Source: an uncultured Clostridia bacterium (GTDB lineage: Bacteria > Bacillota > Clostridia > Christensenellales > Borkfalkiaceae). Taken from it: a DNA stretch of 49,529 bases. The position numbers and the translations under genes are program-made. The stretch spans positions 1 to 49,529 of the forward strand of contig CAMGEK010000003.1 of the NCBI GenBank assembly GCA_946055105.1, given 5' to 3'. Of the stretch, positions 16,928 to 24,819 are shown one piece after another. Position 1 is the first letter of the stretch; every line of letters begins with the position of its first letter. The notes beneath the pieces are model-generated. The model saw only the letters and a program-made list of their open reading frames with translations. It did no database searches and was not told the origin of the DNA.

Positions 16928-16935
16928 CATACACT
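16928..16935 (+). promoter_or_regulatory. sigma-E type -10 box of yqfC
   Basis: CATACACT matches the mother-cell sigma-E -10 consensus (CATACAHT) exactly. The -35 region is poor. yqfC and yqfD are known sigma-E regulon members in Bacillus, which supports the call. The box ends nine bases before the ATG, so the transcript would be nearly leaderless. Confidence 0.5.
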
Positions 16936-16944
16936 ATTAAAAGT

Positions 16945-17211
16945 ATGAGACTGTTTTCCGAAATACTCAGACAACTCGGCGCGGAGGGGGAATGGGACGC
17001 ATTCCGCGTGCAATATACGGTGGTGGACGGCAGGGGCGGATATTTTCAGAACGTCAAAAAAATCGGGGAATTTTCGCCGCAGAGGATCGTATTTCTCGGA
17101 AAAAAGAGTCGCGTCGTCGTGGAGGGGGAAGGATTGAGTATCGGAAAATATTATGCGGGAGACGCGTCGGTGATCGGGAAAATCGTGCGCGTGGAACGGG
17201 AAGAATGTTGA
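16945..17211 (+). CDS. yqfC: sporulation protein YqfC (YabP/YqfC family)
   Basis: 88 residues, matching the small beta-rich YabP/YqfC family in length and position: it is the first gene of the conserved yqfC-yqfD-phoH series. The sequence shows alternating short beta strands (VQYTVVDG, RIVFLGKKSRVVVEGEGL). It is thought to act in the mother cell during engulfment-stage sporulation. The precise role is unknown. No Shine-Dalgarno precedes ATG 16945. An upstream GTG at 16906 would add 13 residues but would lie upstream of the promoter. The end overlaps yqfD by seven bases. Confidence 0.82.
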   Translation: MRLFSEILRQLGAEGEWDAFRVQYTVVDGRGGYFQNVKKIGEFSPQRIVFLGKKSRVVVEGEGLSIGKYYAGDASVIGKIVRVEREEC

Positions 17212-18065
17212 GAAGGACGGTACTGACGGTCGGCGGGATCGGGGCGTACCGCGCGGCGGATAAGCTTGCAAAAGCCGGAATCTGCGTATTTTCCGTGCGC
17301 GAAGCGCGGAAAAACGCCGTTTTCGTCGAGGTTGCTTCAAAAGACGTGAAAAAAGTTTTTGCAATTTTACGCGGTTCGTGCTATAATGTAGAAAAAGTAC
17401 GCTTTCGCGGGGGCGAGCGTCTGCTTGCGGCGGTAAAACGGCGCGCGGGCGCGATCGTCGGCGCGGCGCTCTTTTTCGGAACGGTCTGGTTCGCGCAGAC
17501 GCGCGTTCTGCGCGTGGACGTGACGGGCAACGGCGCGTATTACCGCGACGAAGTGACGGAGATTCTCAGTCGCGGCGGCGTGACGCGGTACTCGTCCTTT
17601 CCGCAGGACGCTTCGGCGTTGACCGCCGAAATCCTCGCTCTTCCCGGCGTGAGTTTTTGCGCGTTCGCGCGGTCTGGGGGGATTCTCACGGTGGAAGTGC
17701 GGGTGAGCGACGACGCGGAGACGCACGTCGGTCCGTTGCTTTCTCCCTGCGCGGGGAAAGTGGAGGAAGCGGTCGTCCTGCGAGGAACGCTCAAAGTCGA
17801 GGTCGGAGAGGAAGTGGAAGCGGGGCGCACGCTCGTGGACTGTACGGAGGCGGTCGGAGAAGGAACGCGGTCGGTCATCGTAATCGCGCGGGTACGCCTT
17901 TCATCGGCGGTGCGCGGCGTGTACGCGGCGGTTTCCGGCGAGGAAGCGTTGCGGGCGGCGGAGATCGAGTACGGGGAACTGCGCGACGCGCGAGTGGAAA
18001 AAACGGATACGGGATGGCTGGTGGAAGGCGTAGCGAGCGTCACCGCGGCGATGAATCTCGTTTGA
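17205..18065 (+). CDS. yqfD: sporulation protein YqfD
   Basis: 286 residues, shorter than the roughly 400 of Bacillus YqfD. The N-terminus (about 1-70) is a small alpha/beta region. One membrane helix follows at about 80-100 (AGAIVGAALFFGTVWFAQT). The rest is extracytoplasmic, starting VLRVDVTGNGAYYRDEV, a POTRA-like segment common to YqfD and DivIB-type proteins. The missing length is at the C-terminal side. It is translationally coupled to yqfC. The start at 17205 follows GGAACGGGAAGA. Confidence 0.85.
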   Translation: MLRRTVLTVGGIGAYRAADKLAKAGICVFSVREARKNAVFVEVASKDVKKVFAILRGSCYNVEKVRFRGGERLLAAVKRRAGAIVGAALFFGTVWFAQTRVLRVDVTGNGAYYRDEVTEILSRGGVTRYSSFPQDASALTAEILALPGVSFCAFARSGGILTVEVRVSDDAETHVGPLLSPCAGKVEEAVVLRGTLKVEVGEEVEAGRTLVDCTEAVGEGTRSVIVIARVRLSSAVRGVYAAVSGEEALRAAEIEYGELRDARVEKTDTGWLVEGVASVTAAMNLV

Positions 18066-18134
18066 TGACGGAGGTCGGATACGGAACGGACGAAATACGA
18101 AGTCGAAACGGGCGATCTGGAAAGACTGCGCTCG

Positions 18135-19052
18135 GTGCTCGGTATTTTCGATGAAAATTTAGATACGATCGCGCGCGAATTGGAACTGATTGCGCGCGTA
18201 GAAGGCACGAAGATTCTATTCGAGGGGGAAAACGCGGCGACGGGCGGCGCGGTTGCGGAGAGCCTGCTCGCCGTAGCGGACGCGGGGGAACGGATCGACA
18301 GAGGAACGTTGCTCTACTGTATCGAATTGGCGCGCGAAGGGCGCGCTTCCGACGTCGGCACGGTCATGAAGAGCGTGGTGGCGGTCACGTTCCGCGGGAA
18401 ACCCGTAAAATGCAAGACGGTGGGGCAGAAAGAATACGTTTCCGCCGTCAAGAAACACACGGTCACGTTCGGCGTAGGACCGGCGGGAACGGGAAAGACG
18501 TATCTTGCGGTCTGTCTCGCGGCGGCGGCATACAAGGCGAAGGAGATCGAAAAGATCATACTGACGCGCCCCGCGGTGGAGGCGGGGGAAAAGCTGGGAT
18601 TTCTGCCCGGCGATTTGCAGACGAAAGTCGATCCCTATCTCCGGCCTCTTTACGACGCGTTGCAGGAGATGTTCGGTCCCGAAACCTATTCGCGGCTCAT
18701 GGAAAAGGGCGTGATCGAAGTCGCGCCGCTTGCGTACATGCGCGGCAGAACGCTGTCGAACGCGTTCGTCATTCTCGACGAAGCGCAGAACGCGACGCGG
18801 GAACAGATGAAAATGTTTTTAACGCGGCTCGGAGACGGGAGCAAAATGGTCGTCACGGGCGACGTTACGCAGACCGATCTTCCCGAAGGAAAGACGAGCG
18901 GGCTCAGACATGCTATCGGGGTTTTGAAGAACGTCGAGGGGATTGCGGTCTGTACGCTGTCCGATCGGGACGTCGTGCGGCATCCGCTGGTCATGCGGAT
19001 CGTGCGGGCGTATGAAACCGACGAACGCCGCGGCAAAGGAGAAAGAAAATGA
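18135..19052 (+). CDS. phoH: PhoH family ATPase (start uncertain)
   Basis: 305 residues from GTG 18135. Walker A is GPAGTGKTYLA and Walker B is FVILDEAQN. TRPAVEAGEKLGFLPGDL and TGDVTQTDLP are typical PhoH blocks. It is probably an RNA-linked ATPase acting with YbeY in rRNA maturation. The start is doubtful: homologous sequence continues upstream in the same frame back to about 18069 (KYEVETGDLERLRS before VLGIFDENL), but that stretch has no ATG, GTG or TTG. See findings. The 3' end overlaps the next gene as ATGA. Confidence 0.9.
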   Translation: MLGIFDENLDTIARELELIARVEGTKILFEGENAATGGAVAESLLAVADAGERIDRGTLLYCIELAREGRASDVGTVMKSVVAVTFRGKPVKCKTVGQKEYVSAVKKHTVTFGVGPAGTGKTYLAVCLAAAAYKAKEIEKIILTRPAVEAGEKLGFLPGDLQTKVDPYLRPLYDALQEMFGPETYSRLMEKGVIEVAPLAYMRGRTLSNAFVILDEAQNATREQMKMFLTRLGDGSKMVVTGDVTQTDLPEGKTSGLRHAIGVLKNVEGIAVCTLSDRDVVRHPLVMRIVRAYETDERRGKGERK

Positions 19053-20524
19053 AAGGCGGACATAACGGAAACAACTCGTTGCGTGCGGCGCGGAGCGCGA
19101 TCGTATTCGTTCTGTGCTATCTCGTCCTGTTGGCGGCGATCCTGCTTATGATTTTTATCAACAATCCGTCCGGCTGGACGGAATATATGCGGAACAATAT
19201 CTCCGGCGTACTGTCTCTGATCGTCTGTACCTTTCTGCTCTGCTGTATTCTCTATTACTACTTTTATTTTGAGGACAGAGATTTCATTTTTGCCGCGCGC
19301 AACGTGGCGTTTCTCTTTTCTCTCTTCATTCTCGTCATCGTCATTTGCTACGTGTTCGGCAGATTCGTGGACATCTACGCGCGTCCGTTTGCTCTGATCG
19401 CGCTTTTAAGCGTGTTCCTGTTCAACCGCAGACAGGCGATCCTGTTCAACTTCGTATTCGCGTTGATGATGTTCCTCATCGATACCTATACCAACAACTT
19501 TTCCATCGTCGGCGCGACGAACGAGATGTATTATTCGCTCGTGCTCTGTTTCGTCTGCGGCACGCTCTCCGTGTTCGTGGCGGGCGGAATCAAGACGCGC
19601 GGCGGACTGATCGCGGCGGGCGTGATCGTGGCGATTCCCACGCTTGCCATCATTCTCCTGTTCGGATTGCCCGCGTTCGGCGACGGCGGCTGGAAACGGG
19701 AACTGACCTCGGCCGCGTGGGGCGTGCTCGGATCGTTCGTCTCGTCCGTACTCGCGCTCGCGCTCATGCCCGTGTTCGAGCGCATGTACAACTGTCTGAC
19801 GGTGTTCCGTCTGCGCGAACTTACGCGCACGGACGCGTCGCTGTTGATGCGGTTGAAAACGGAAGCGCCCGGCACGTTCAATCACTCGCTCATCGTGGCG
19901 CAGCTTGCGGAAACGTGCGCGCTCGCGCTCGGCGAGAACGCGGAGCTCGCCCGTGCCTGCGCCTACTATCACGACGTCGGAAAACTCAAACAGCCCGACT
20001 GTTTTACCGAAAATCAGACCGATTACAACATTCACGACGAGCTGACGCCCGAACTTTCGGCGGACATCATCCGCTCTCACGCGAAGGACGGATACGACCT
20101 GCTCATCGCAAACCGCATGCCGCAGGTATTCGCGGACGTGGCGCTGGAACACCACGGCACCATGCCCATCAAATATTTCTACGCGAAGGCGATGAAACTT
20201 TCGGGCGGCGACGCGGACGTGAAGGATTACTCCTATCTGGGACCGACGCCGCACACGAAGGTCGCGGCGATCGTCATGATCGCGGACTCCGCGGAAGCGG
20301 CGGTGCGGTCGCTCAAAGAGCGCACGCCGGAAACGGTGGAAAAAGTCGTGCGTTCTCTCATCGAAGAGCGCATGGATCTCGATCAGTTCGCAGACTGCGA
20401 CGTTACGATGCGCGATTTGACGACCATTCGGGAGACGCTCGTCGCGGCGCTTTCGGGCGTGCATCATCATCGGGTGGAATACCCCGCAATCCGTTTCAAC
20501 AGGGGAGGATCGGTCGATGAGTAA
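19049..20524 (+). CDS. membrane HD-domain phosphohydrolase, PgpH/YqfF type, short form
   Basis: 491 residues. Two hydrophobic clusters (about 17-40 and 50-240) give seven or eight membrane helices. The HD domain follows: FNHSLIVAQ, YYHDVGKLKQP (the HD pair near 308), EHHGT and MIADSAEAA. Full-length PgpH (about 710 residues) hydrolyses cyclic di-AMP and carries a large extracellular domain between the first helix and the others. Here that domain is absent. The place between phoH and ybeY is conserved. The function is inferred from family and position. Confidence 0.85.
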   Translation: MKGGHNGNNSLRAARSAIVFVLCYLVLLAAILLMIFINNPSGWTEYMRNNISGVLSLIVCTFLLCCILYYYFYFEDRDFIFAARNVAFLFSLFILVIVICYVFGRFVDIYARPFALIALLSVFLFNRRQAILFNFVFALMMFLIDTYTNNFSIVGATNEMYYSLVLCFVCGTLSVFVAGGIKTRGGLIAAGVIVAIPTLAIILLFGLPAFGDGGWKRELTSAAWGVLGSFVSSVLALALMPVFERMYNCLTVFRLRELTRTDASLLMRLKTEAPGTFNHSLIVAQLAETCALALGENAELARACAYYHDVGKLKQPDCFTENQTDYNIHDELTPELSADIIRSHAKDGYDLLIANRMPQVFADVALEHHGTMPIKYFYAKAMKLSGGDADVKDYSYLGPTPHTKVAAIVMIADSAEAAVRSLKERTPETVEKVVRSLIEERMDLDQFADCDVTMRDLTTIRETLVAALSGVHHHRVEYPAIRFNRGGSVDE

Positions 20525-21011
20525 AGAACGTTCGCATGCGTTTCATCTCGACGCGCAGGATTTGTCCGAACGGTCGCGGGAACATCTGGAAACGGCGCTC
20601 TCCGCGTCGGTGGAAACGGACGCGGAACTTGCGCTCGAACTGCTCGTCGTGGACGAAGAAGAGATCAGAAGTCTGAACGCGCGCACGCGCGCGATCGATC
20701 GGGTGACGGACGTTCTGAGTTTTCCGTCCATGGAGCTGACGGCGGGCGAGCCCGTCCGTTCGGAGGGGCGGGACGACGAGCTGGACGAAGAGGGACGGCT
20801 GTTTCTCGGAAGCGTCGTGATCTGCGAAAAACGGGCGCGCGAACAGGCGGAGGAATACGGACATTCCTACGAGCGCGAGCTCAATTATTTGGCCGTGCAC
20901 GGCGCGATGCACTGTCTCGGGTACGATCACGAGACGGAGGAGCAGAAACGCGCGATGCGCGCGAAGGAAGAGGAGATTCTCAATAAAATGAATCTCGGGA
21001 GAGAGGAATGA
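20517..21011 (+). CDS. ybeY: endoribonuclease YbeY
   Basis: 164 residues. The zinc site HGAMHCLGYDH (H-x3-H-x5-H) is intact, and the upstream strand DRVTDVLSFP is typical. YbeY is needed for 16S rRNA 3'-end maturation and ribosome quality control, often with PhoH and Era, which flank it here. The ribosome site is GGGGAGG. It overlaps the upstream gene by eight bases and era by four. The usual intervening dgkA and cdd genes are absent. Confidence 0.94.
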   Translation: MSKERSHAFHLDAQDLSERSREHLETALSASVETDAELALELLVVDEEEIRSLNARTRAIDRVTDVLSFPSMELTAGEPVRSEGRDDELDEEGRLFLGSVVICEKRAREQAEEYGHSYERELNYLAVHGAMHCLGYDHETEEQKRAMRAKEEEILNKMNLGREE

Positions 21012-21892
21012 AGAGCGGATATATCGCTGTAATCGGCAAGGCGAACGCGGGCAAGAGCACGCTGATCAACGTATTGGTCGGGGAAAAGGTCTCCATCGTT
21101 TCACCCAAACCGCAGACCACGCGCGACAGGATTCTCGGCGTTCTCAACGAAGCGGACAGGCAGTTCGTATTCGTGGACACGCCCGGCGTCTACCGCGCGC
21201 GCAACGCGCTCACCGATCTTATGATGCGCACGACGGAGACCTCCTATAAGGACGTGGACGTGATTTTGTACGTTCACGACGGACATGGCGGCGTCTCTTC
21301 GGACGACGTCGAACTGATGAAGAAGGTGCAGTCGGCGGCGCCCATGATCGTGGCGTACACGAAGATCGACATCATGCCCGCGGAACGGATCGCAGAGGAC
21401 GCGAAACGGTTGGGCGAGGCGGGCGTGACCGCGGACGTGTACCCCGTGTCCGCGCGGAAGGGTAAAAATTTACGGAAGCTGAAAGACGCGCTCGCCGCGC
21501 TTCTGCCCGAGGGGGAGCGGATTTTTTCGGAGGACGTCGTTTCCGATCGGAGCGAAAAATTCATGATCGCGGAGATCATGCGGGAAAAGATTCTGTTGAA
21601 ATACGATCGGGAGATTCCGCACGGAGTGGCGGTTCTCGTCAACGAATTCCGCAGGCGGGAGGACGGCGTGTACGAGGTCAATCTCGACGTCGTCTGCGAA
21701 AAGAGCAATCATAAAGCCATTCTGATCGGGAAGGGCGGGAGAGCGTTGAAAGAGGCGGCGTCCTTCGCGAGAAAGGATATGGAAAAATTCCTCGGCGGCA
21801 AAGTGTTTCTGACGACGTACGTCAAAGTGCGGGAGAATTGGCGGGATCGGGAAGGGCTGATGCGCGAATTCGGATACCGCTCCGAGGAATAA
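21008..21892 (+). CDS. era: GTPase Era
   Basis: 294 residues. The G motifs are G1 GKANAGKST (residues 10-18), G3 DTPGV and G4 TKID. The C-terminal KH domain (about 205-290) has KAILIGKGGRALKEA. Era binds the 3' end of 16S rRNA during 30S assembly. G1 reads KANA where most relatives have RPNV. The required Gly-Lys-Ser/Thr core is kept, so activity is expected. It starts in the ATGA overlap with ybeY. Confidence 0.96.
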   Translation: MKSGYIAVIGKANAGKSTLINVLVGEKVSIVSPKPQTTRDRILGVLNEADRQFVFVDTPGVYRARNALTDLMMRTTETSYKDVDVILYVHDGHGGVSSDDVELMKKVQSAAPMIVAYTKIDIMPAERIAEDAKRLGEAGVTADVYPVSARKGKNLRKLKDALAALLPEGERIFSEDVVSDRSEKFMIAEIMREKILLKYDREIPHGVAVLVNEFRRREDGVYEVNLDVVCEKSNHKAILIGKGGRALKEAASFARKDMEKFLGGKVFLTTYVKVRENWRDREGLMREFGYRSEE

Positions 21893-21920
21893 ACCGCGGC
21901 GGATTACGCATACTGCGGGT

Positions 21921-22028
21921 ATGAAGAATGGGGAGAAGGACGCGGGCGAACTCGCCTGGGAGATGTTTGAAAAGACGGGAAGCCTCAACTATTACATGCT
22001 GTACCAACAGTTGAAAAACAAGAAATAA
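21921..22028 (+). CDS. yqzL: YqzL family small protein
   Basis: 35 residues, easily missed by gene callers. The pattern AWEMFEKTGSLNYYMLYQQL fits the short YqzL family (W-x2-F-x2-TG-x3-YLLY), and it lies exactly where YqzL lies in Bacillus, between era and recO. The function is unknown. The ATG at 21921 has only a weak ribosome site (GCGGGT), so it may rely on coupling from era 28 bases upstream. Confidence 0.8.
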   Translation: MKNGEKDAGELAWEMFEKTGSLNYYMLYQQLKNKK

Positions 22029-22050
22029 GGGTCGGACGGGGAAACGGAAG

Positions 22051-22758
22051 ATGGAATGGAAGACGGACGCGCTGTTGCTGCGCGCGACGGATTACGGAGA
22101 AAACGACAGGATGGCGACGCTTCTGACCGCAGAGCGCGGGAAGATCGGCGCGGCGTTGAAGGGAGTGAAAAAGGCGGGCGCGAAGCTGAAATTCGCCGCC
22201 CAGCCTTTTTGTTTTGCCGAATACGTTTTTGCGGAACGCGCGGGCAGAAACACGGTCGTCTCCGCGTCGTTGCACGACGGGTTTTATGCGTTGCGGGAGG
22301 ACGTCGGAACATACTATGCGGCGGCGGCGGTATGCGAAGTCTGCGACCGACTGATGTACGAGGGCATGGTGAACGCGCGGCTTCTGATCGCGGCGGTCTC
22401 GGCGCTCGGGGAAATGGCTTCGGGCGAGCCGGCCTTTCCGCTCGTCCGCTTTCTGACGCAGGCATACGCGCTCGCAGGGTATCCCGTGACCGTCGGGGAA
22501 TGTCCGTCGTGCGGGAAAAGGCCCGACGAACGACCGCGGTTCGATTTTGCGAGCGGTTCGTTTTTCTGTTCGGAGTGCGGCGCGGGAACGCCCGCCAGCG
22601 CGAGCACTTACCGCGTTCTTCGCGCGGCGGTCGGGAAAACGCCCCGAACGCCCGATCCGGACGGCGAAAAGCGCGCGCTGAGGCTGCTCCAAGCGTATTG
22701 CGCGTTTCAGACGGACGAGGAGCTGCCCGCGCTGGGCGAATATATCCGCATGATATAA
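22051..22758 (+). CDS. recO: DNA repair protein RecO
   Basis: 235 residues. The N-terminal OB fold starts KTDALLLRATDYGENDRM, with TLLTAERGKIGAALKGVKK after it. The central helical region carries a zinc knuckle, CPSCGKRP and, 20 residues on, FFCSECGAG. It helps load RecA onto SSB-coated DNA with RecR. It is the last gene of the yqfC-recO run. A strong hairpin follows, though its T-run favours the opposite strand. Confidence 0.93.
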   Translation: MEWKTDALLLRATDYGENDRMATLLTAERGKIGAALKGVKKAGAKLKFAAQPFCFAEYVFAERAGRNTVVSASLHDGFYALREDVGTYYAAAAVCEVCDRLMYEGMVNARLLIAAVSALGEMASGEPAFPLVRFLTQAYALAGYPVTVGECPSCGKRPDERPRFDFASGSFFCSECGAGTPASASTYRVLRAAVGKTPRTPDPDGEKRALRLLQAYCAFQTDEELPALGEYIRMI

Positions 22759-22773
22759 AGCGAATCGAGGCGC

Positions 22774-22816
22774 AAAAAGACCGCTCCGCGGAGACGGCGT
22801 TCTCCGCGGAGCGGTC
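22774..22816. terminator. 16-bp hairpin between recO and tRNA-Gly
   Basis: GACCGCTCCGCGGAGA (22779-22794) pairs perfectly with TCTCCGCGGAGCGGTC (22801-22816). The five A at 22774-22778 make a T-run on the minus strand. The plus strand has none, so for recO it may only protect the 3' end. Confidence 0.65.
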
Positions 22817-22828
22817 GATTGATAAGAA

Positions 22829-22850
22829 AAAAGCCCCCGACGGGGCTTTC
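22829..22850 (-). terminator. intrinsic terminator of tRNA-Gly
   Basis: Read on the minus strand, AAAGCCCC and GGGGGCTTTTTT form a compact stem ending in six T, just after the tRNA. Confidence 0.8.
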
Positions 22851-22856
22851 TCGATT

Positions 22857-22931
22857 TGGAGCAGGAAACGGGAGTCGAACCCGCCGGAATCAGCTTGGGA
22901 AGCTGACGCCATACCGCTAGGCGATTCCTGC
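22857..22931 (-). tRNA. tRNA-Gly (CCC)
   Basis: The acceptor GCAGGAA pairs with TTCCTGC, followed by U73 and an encoded CCA. The anticodon stem TCAGC/GCTGA encloses TTCCCAA, giving anticodon CCC. The T arm reads CGGGTTCGACTCCCG. It lies antisense to the flanking operons, with its own promoter and terminator. Confidence 0.95.
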
Positions 22932-22961
22932 GTCGCGTTCACAGTACCGATTTATGCGTCC

Positions 22962-22990
22962 ATTATAGCGCATCTTTGCCGTTCTGTCAA
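22962..22990 (-). promoter_or_regulatory. consensus sigma-A promoter of tRNA-Gly
   Basis: On the minus strand: TTGACA, 17 bases, TATAAT, a perfect match in both boxes. Initiation would fall about 25 bases before the mature tRNA end. Confidence 0.92.
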
Positions 22991-23083
22991 GCGCAAATTT
23001 TTATGAAATCGGGATTTTTTTACCGTTCGGAAAAAAGTTTTCGGGAAAAAGAAAAAAATTTTGATCCGCGTCGTCAAAAACGG

Positions 23084-23112
23084 TTGACAAGCCGTCTGAA
23101 ACGTGGTAAACT
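23084..23112 (+). promoter_or_regulatory. sigma-A promoter of rpmG-secE-nusG
   Basis: TTGACA, 17 bases, TAAACT with TGG before the -10 box. It drives rpmG and probably continues into rplK-rplA. Confidence 0.8.
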
Positions 23113-23120
23113 TCGGGTAC

Positions 23121-23147
23121 GCACCTGAAAGGGGGTGCAATTTTTTT
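23121..23147 (+). promoter_or_regulatory. 5'-proximal hairpin plus T-run ahead of rpmG
   Basis: GCACC (23121-23125) and GGTGC (23134-23138) form a five-base stem followed by AA and seven T. It begins almost at the expected transcription start and lies before the rpmG ribosome site, so it looks like a tiny attenuator or a stabilising 5' hairpin. Confidence 0.4.
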
Positions 23148-23165
23148 GTATGGAGTTTTCGACAA

Positions 23166-23330
23166 ATGGCAACGAAATCGACGAGAATGAAGGTTACGTT
23201 CGAGTGCACCGAGTGCAAGAACAGAAATTACGACAGTTTCAAAAACAAGCGCAACGATCCCGATCGTCTCGAATTGAAGAAATACTGTCCCGTCTGCAAA
23301 AAGCACACCGTTCATAAGGAATCCAAGTAA
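23166..23330 (+). CDS. rpmG: 50S ribosomal protein L33
   Basis: 54 residues, with both zinc-type cysteine pairs ([11 protein letters not shown] and [10 protein letters not shown]). This is the zinc-binding L33 form. ATG 23166 follows GGAG ten bases upstream. An upstream in-frame GTG would add 21 unrelated residues. The position directly before secE and nusG is the common bacterial order. Confidence 0.95.
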   Translation: MATKSTRMKVTFECTECKNRNYDSFKNKRNDPDRLELKKYCPVCKKHTVHKESK

Positions 23331-23360
23331 TTTCCTATAATACCCATCGGGAGGAATCTT

Positions 23361-23669
23361 ATGGCTAAGAGCAACGAAAACAATACCGTGGAGAATAACG
23401 CGGCGCAGCCTGCTCAGCAGAAACCCGTCAAAAAGGCGAAGAAAGCGGATAAGAACAAAAAACCCAATTTCTTCGTCCGCATGGGAAGGAAGTTCAAAGA
23501 GACGTTTTCCGAGCTGAAACGCGTTACCTGGCCGTCTTTCGGCAAGACGTTGAAGGCGACGGGCGTGGTGCTCTTTATCGTTCTCGTGTTCACGGTGATC
23601 ACGACGGCGGTCAATTCCGGATTCGGCGCGCTGCTCGAATTAATCACGACTTGGGGAGGAACGACGTAA
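23361..23669 (+). CDS. secE: preprotein translocase subunit SecE
   Basis: 102 residues. A long basic, Asn/Lys/Gln-rich leader (1-45) precedes the amphipathic helix and hinge FKETFSELKRVTWPSF. A single membrane helix lies at about 68-90. This is the one-helix SecE form that clamps SecY. The ribosome site is GGGAGG. nusG follows four bases after its stop. Confidence 0.95.
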   Translation: MAKSNENNTVENNAAQPAQQKPVKKAKKADKNKKPNFFVRMGRKFKETFSELKRVTWPSFGKTLKATGVVLFIVLVFTVITTAVNSGFGALLELITTWGGTT

Positions 23670-23673
23670 GAAT

Positions 23674-24240
23674 ATGGCTACGACGGATAGCGAACCCAAG
23701 TGGTATATTCTCCACACCTACTCCGGTTACGAGGCGATGGTGAAGGAGAGCCTGCTCCGCTTGATCGAGAACAACAACCTGAGCGACAACATCGTCGACG
23801 TAAAAATTCCGACCGAACAGACCATCGAAGAGAAGGCGAACGGAAAGAAGAAAGTCGTCGAACGTAAACTGCTTCCCTGCTATGTGTTCATCAAGATGAT
23901 CTATTCCAACCAGCTTTGGTATCTGATCACGAACACGCGCGGCGTGACGGGTTTCGTCGGCCCGCAGGGGCGTCCCATTCCCATGAAAGAGGACGAGATC
24001 CGCAAGATGCACCTCGAAGACTACGTGGTAGACGCGGATTTCGCTGTCGGAGACAGCATTTCCATCGACAACGGACCTCTGGAAGGCTTCATCGGCGTCA
24101 TCAAGGAGCTCAACGACGCGACGCAGCGCGCGAAGGTGAACATCACCATGTTCGGCAGAAGTCAGGACGTGGAAGTGGATTACGTTCAGATGCAGAAAAT
24201 ACAGGCGGACGCGGTGGAAATTCCCGCACAGGAAGAGTAA
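23674..24240 (+). CDS. nusG: transcription termination/antitermination factor NusG
   Basis: 188 residues. The NGN domain begins KWYILHTYSGYE and includes LLPCYVFIKM and GVTGFVG. The C-terminal KOW domain has FAVGDSISIDNGPLEGFIGVI. It binds RNA polymerase and couples it to the ribosome or affects pausing. It sits in the standard secE-nusG-rplK order. Confidence 0.97.
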   Translation: MATTDSEPKWYILHTYSGYEAMVKESLLRLIENNNLSDNIVDVKIPTEQTIEEKANGKKKVVERKLLPCYVFIKMIYSNQLWYLITNTRGVTGFVGPQGRPIPMKEDEIRKMHLEDYVVDADFAVGDSISIDNGPLEGFIGVIKELNDATQRAKVNITMFGRSQDVEVDYVQMQKIQADAVEIPAQEE

Positions 24241-24319
24241 CGCGTTCGTTTCGAGCGGGAGAACCCGCATAAAACAAACAGGTCACGACGTCCGAACGAA
24301 AGAAAGACGTGTGAATAAA

Positions 24320-24366
24320 GTGGGAGAGGCGACAAATTTTAACGCTCGTCGCCTTGCAAGCACCAC
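24320..24366 (+). promoter_or_regulatory. probable L1-binding leader upstream of rplK
   Basis: GTGG (24320) pairs with CCAC (24363-24366). Inside it, after GAGA, GGCGAC (24328-24333) pairs with GTCGCC (24348-24353). The asymmetric internal loop and the GTGGGAGA and GCA-x-CCAC bases recur upstream of rplA. This is the architecture expected of an L1 autoregulatory site that mimics the 23S rRNA L1 site. Identification as an L1 site is inference. Confidence 0.5.
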
Positions 24367-24383
24367 GCAAATGGAGGATTATT

Positions 24384-24809
24384 ATGGCAAAAAAGATTAC
24401 CGCGGTCGTCAAGTTGCAGCTTCCCGCAGGTAAAGCCACCCCCGGGCCCCCCGTCGGATCGACCTTAGGCCCTCACGGAATCAACATTCCCGGCTTTACG
24501 AAAGAATTTAACGCGAAAACGGCGAACGAGGCGGGGCTCATCATTCCCGTCGTCATCACCATCTATCAGGACCGTTCGTTCACGTTCGTTCTGAAAACGC
24601 CTCCCGCGCCCGTACTCATCAAGAAGGCGTGCGGAATCGAGACCGCCAGCGCCGCGCCGAACAAGACGAAGGTGGCGAAGCTCACGAAGGCGCAGGTAGA
24701 AGAAATCGCAAAGACCAAGCTTCCCGATCTGAACTGCACGTCGCTGGAAAGCGCGATGAGCATGATCGCGGGAACCGCGCGCAGTATGGGAATTACTGTC
24801 GAGGACTAA
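24384..24809 (+). CDS. rplK: 50S ribosomal protein L11
   Basis: 141 residues. The N-terminal domain reads [21 protein letters not shown] and the RNA-binding C-terminal domain ends [20 protein letters not shown]. It forms the GTPase-associated centre of the ribosome. ATG 24384 follows GGAGG. Confidence 0.97.
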   Translation: MAKKITAVVKLQLPAGKATPGPPVGSTLGPHGINIPGFTKEFNAKTANEAGLIIPVVITIYQDRSFTFVLKTPPAPVLIKKACGIETASAAPNKTKVAKLTKAQVEEIAKTKLPDLNCTSLESAMSMIAGTARSMGITVED

Positions 24810-24819
24810 ATATAAAGAA

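Larger units (their letters stand above)
16456..16944. other. gene-free, purine-rich stretch before yqfC
   Basis: About 490 bases without a believable gene: the open frames here are Arg-rich and have no ribosome site. The plus strand is strongly A/G rich. It holds the direct repeat described next and, at its end, the yqfC promoter candidate. Confidence 0.6.
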
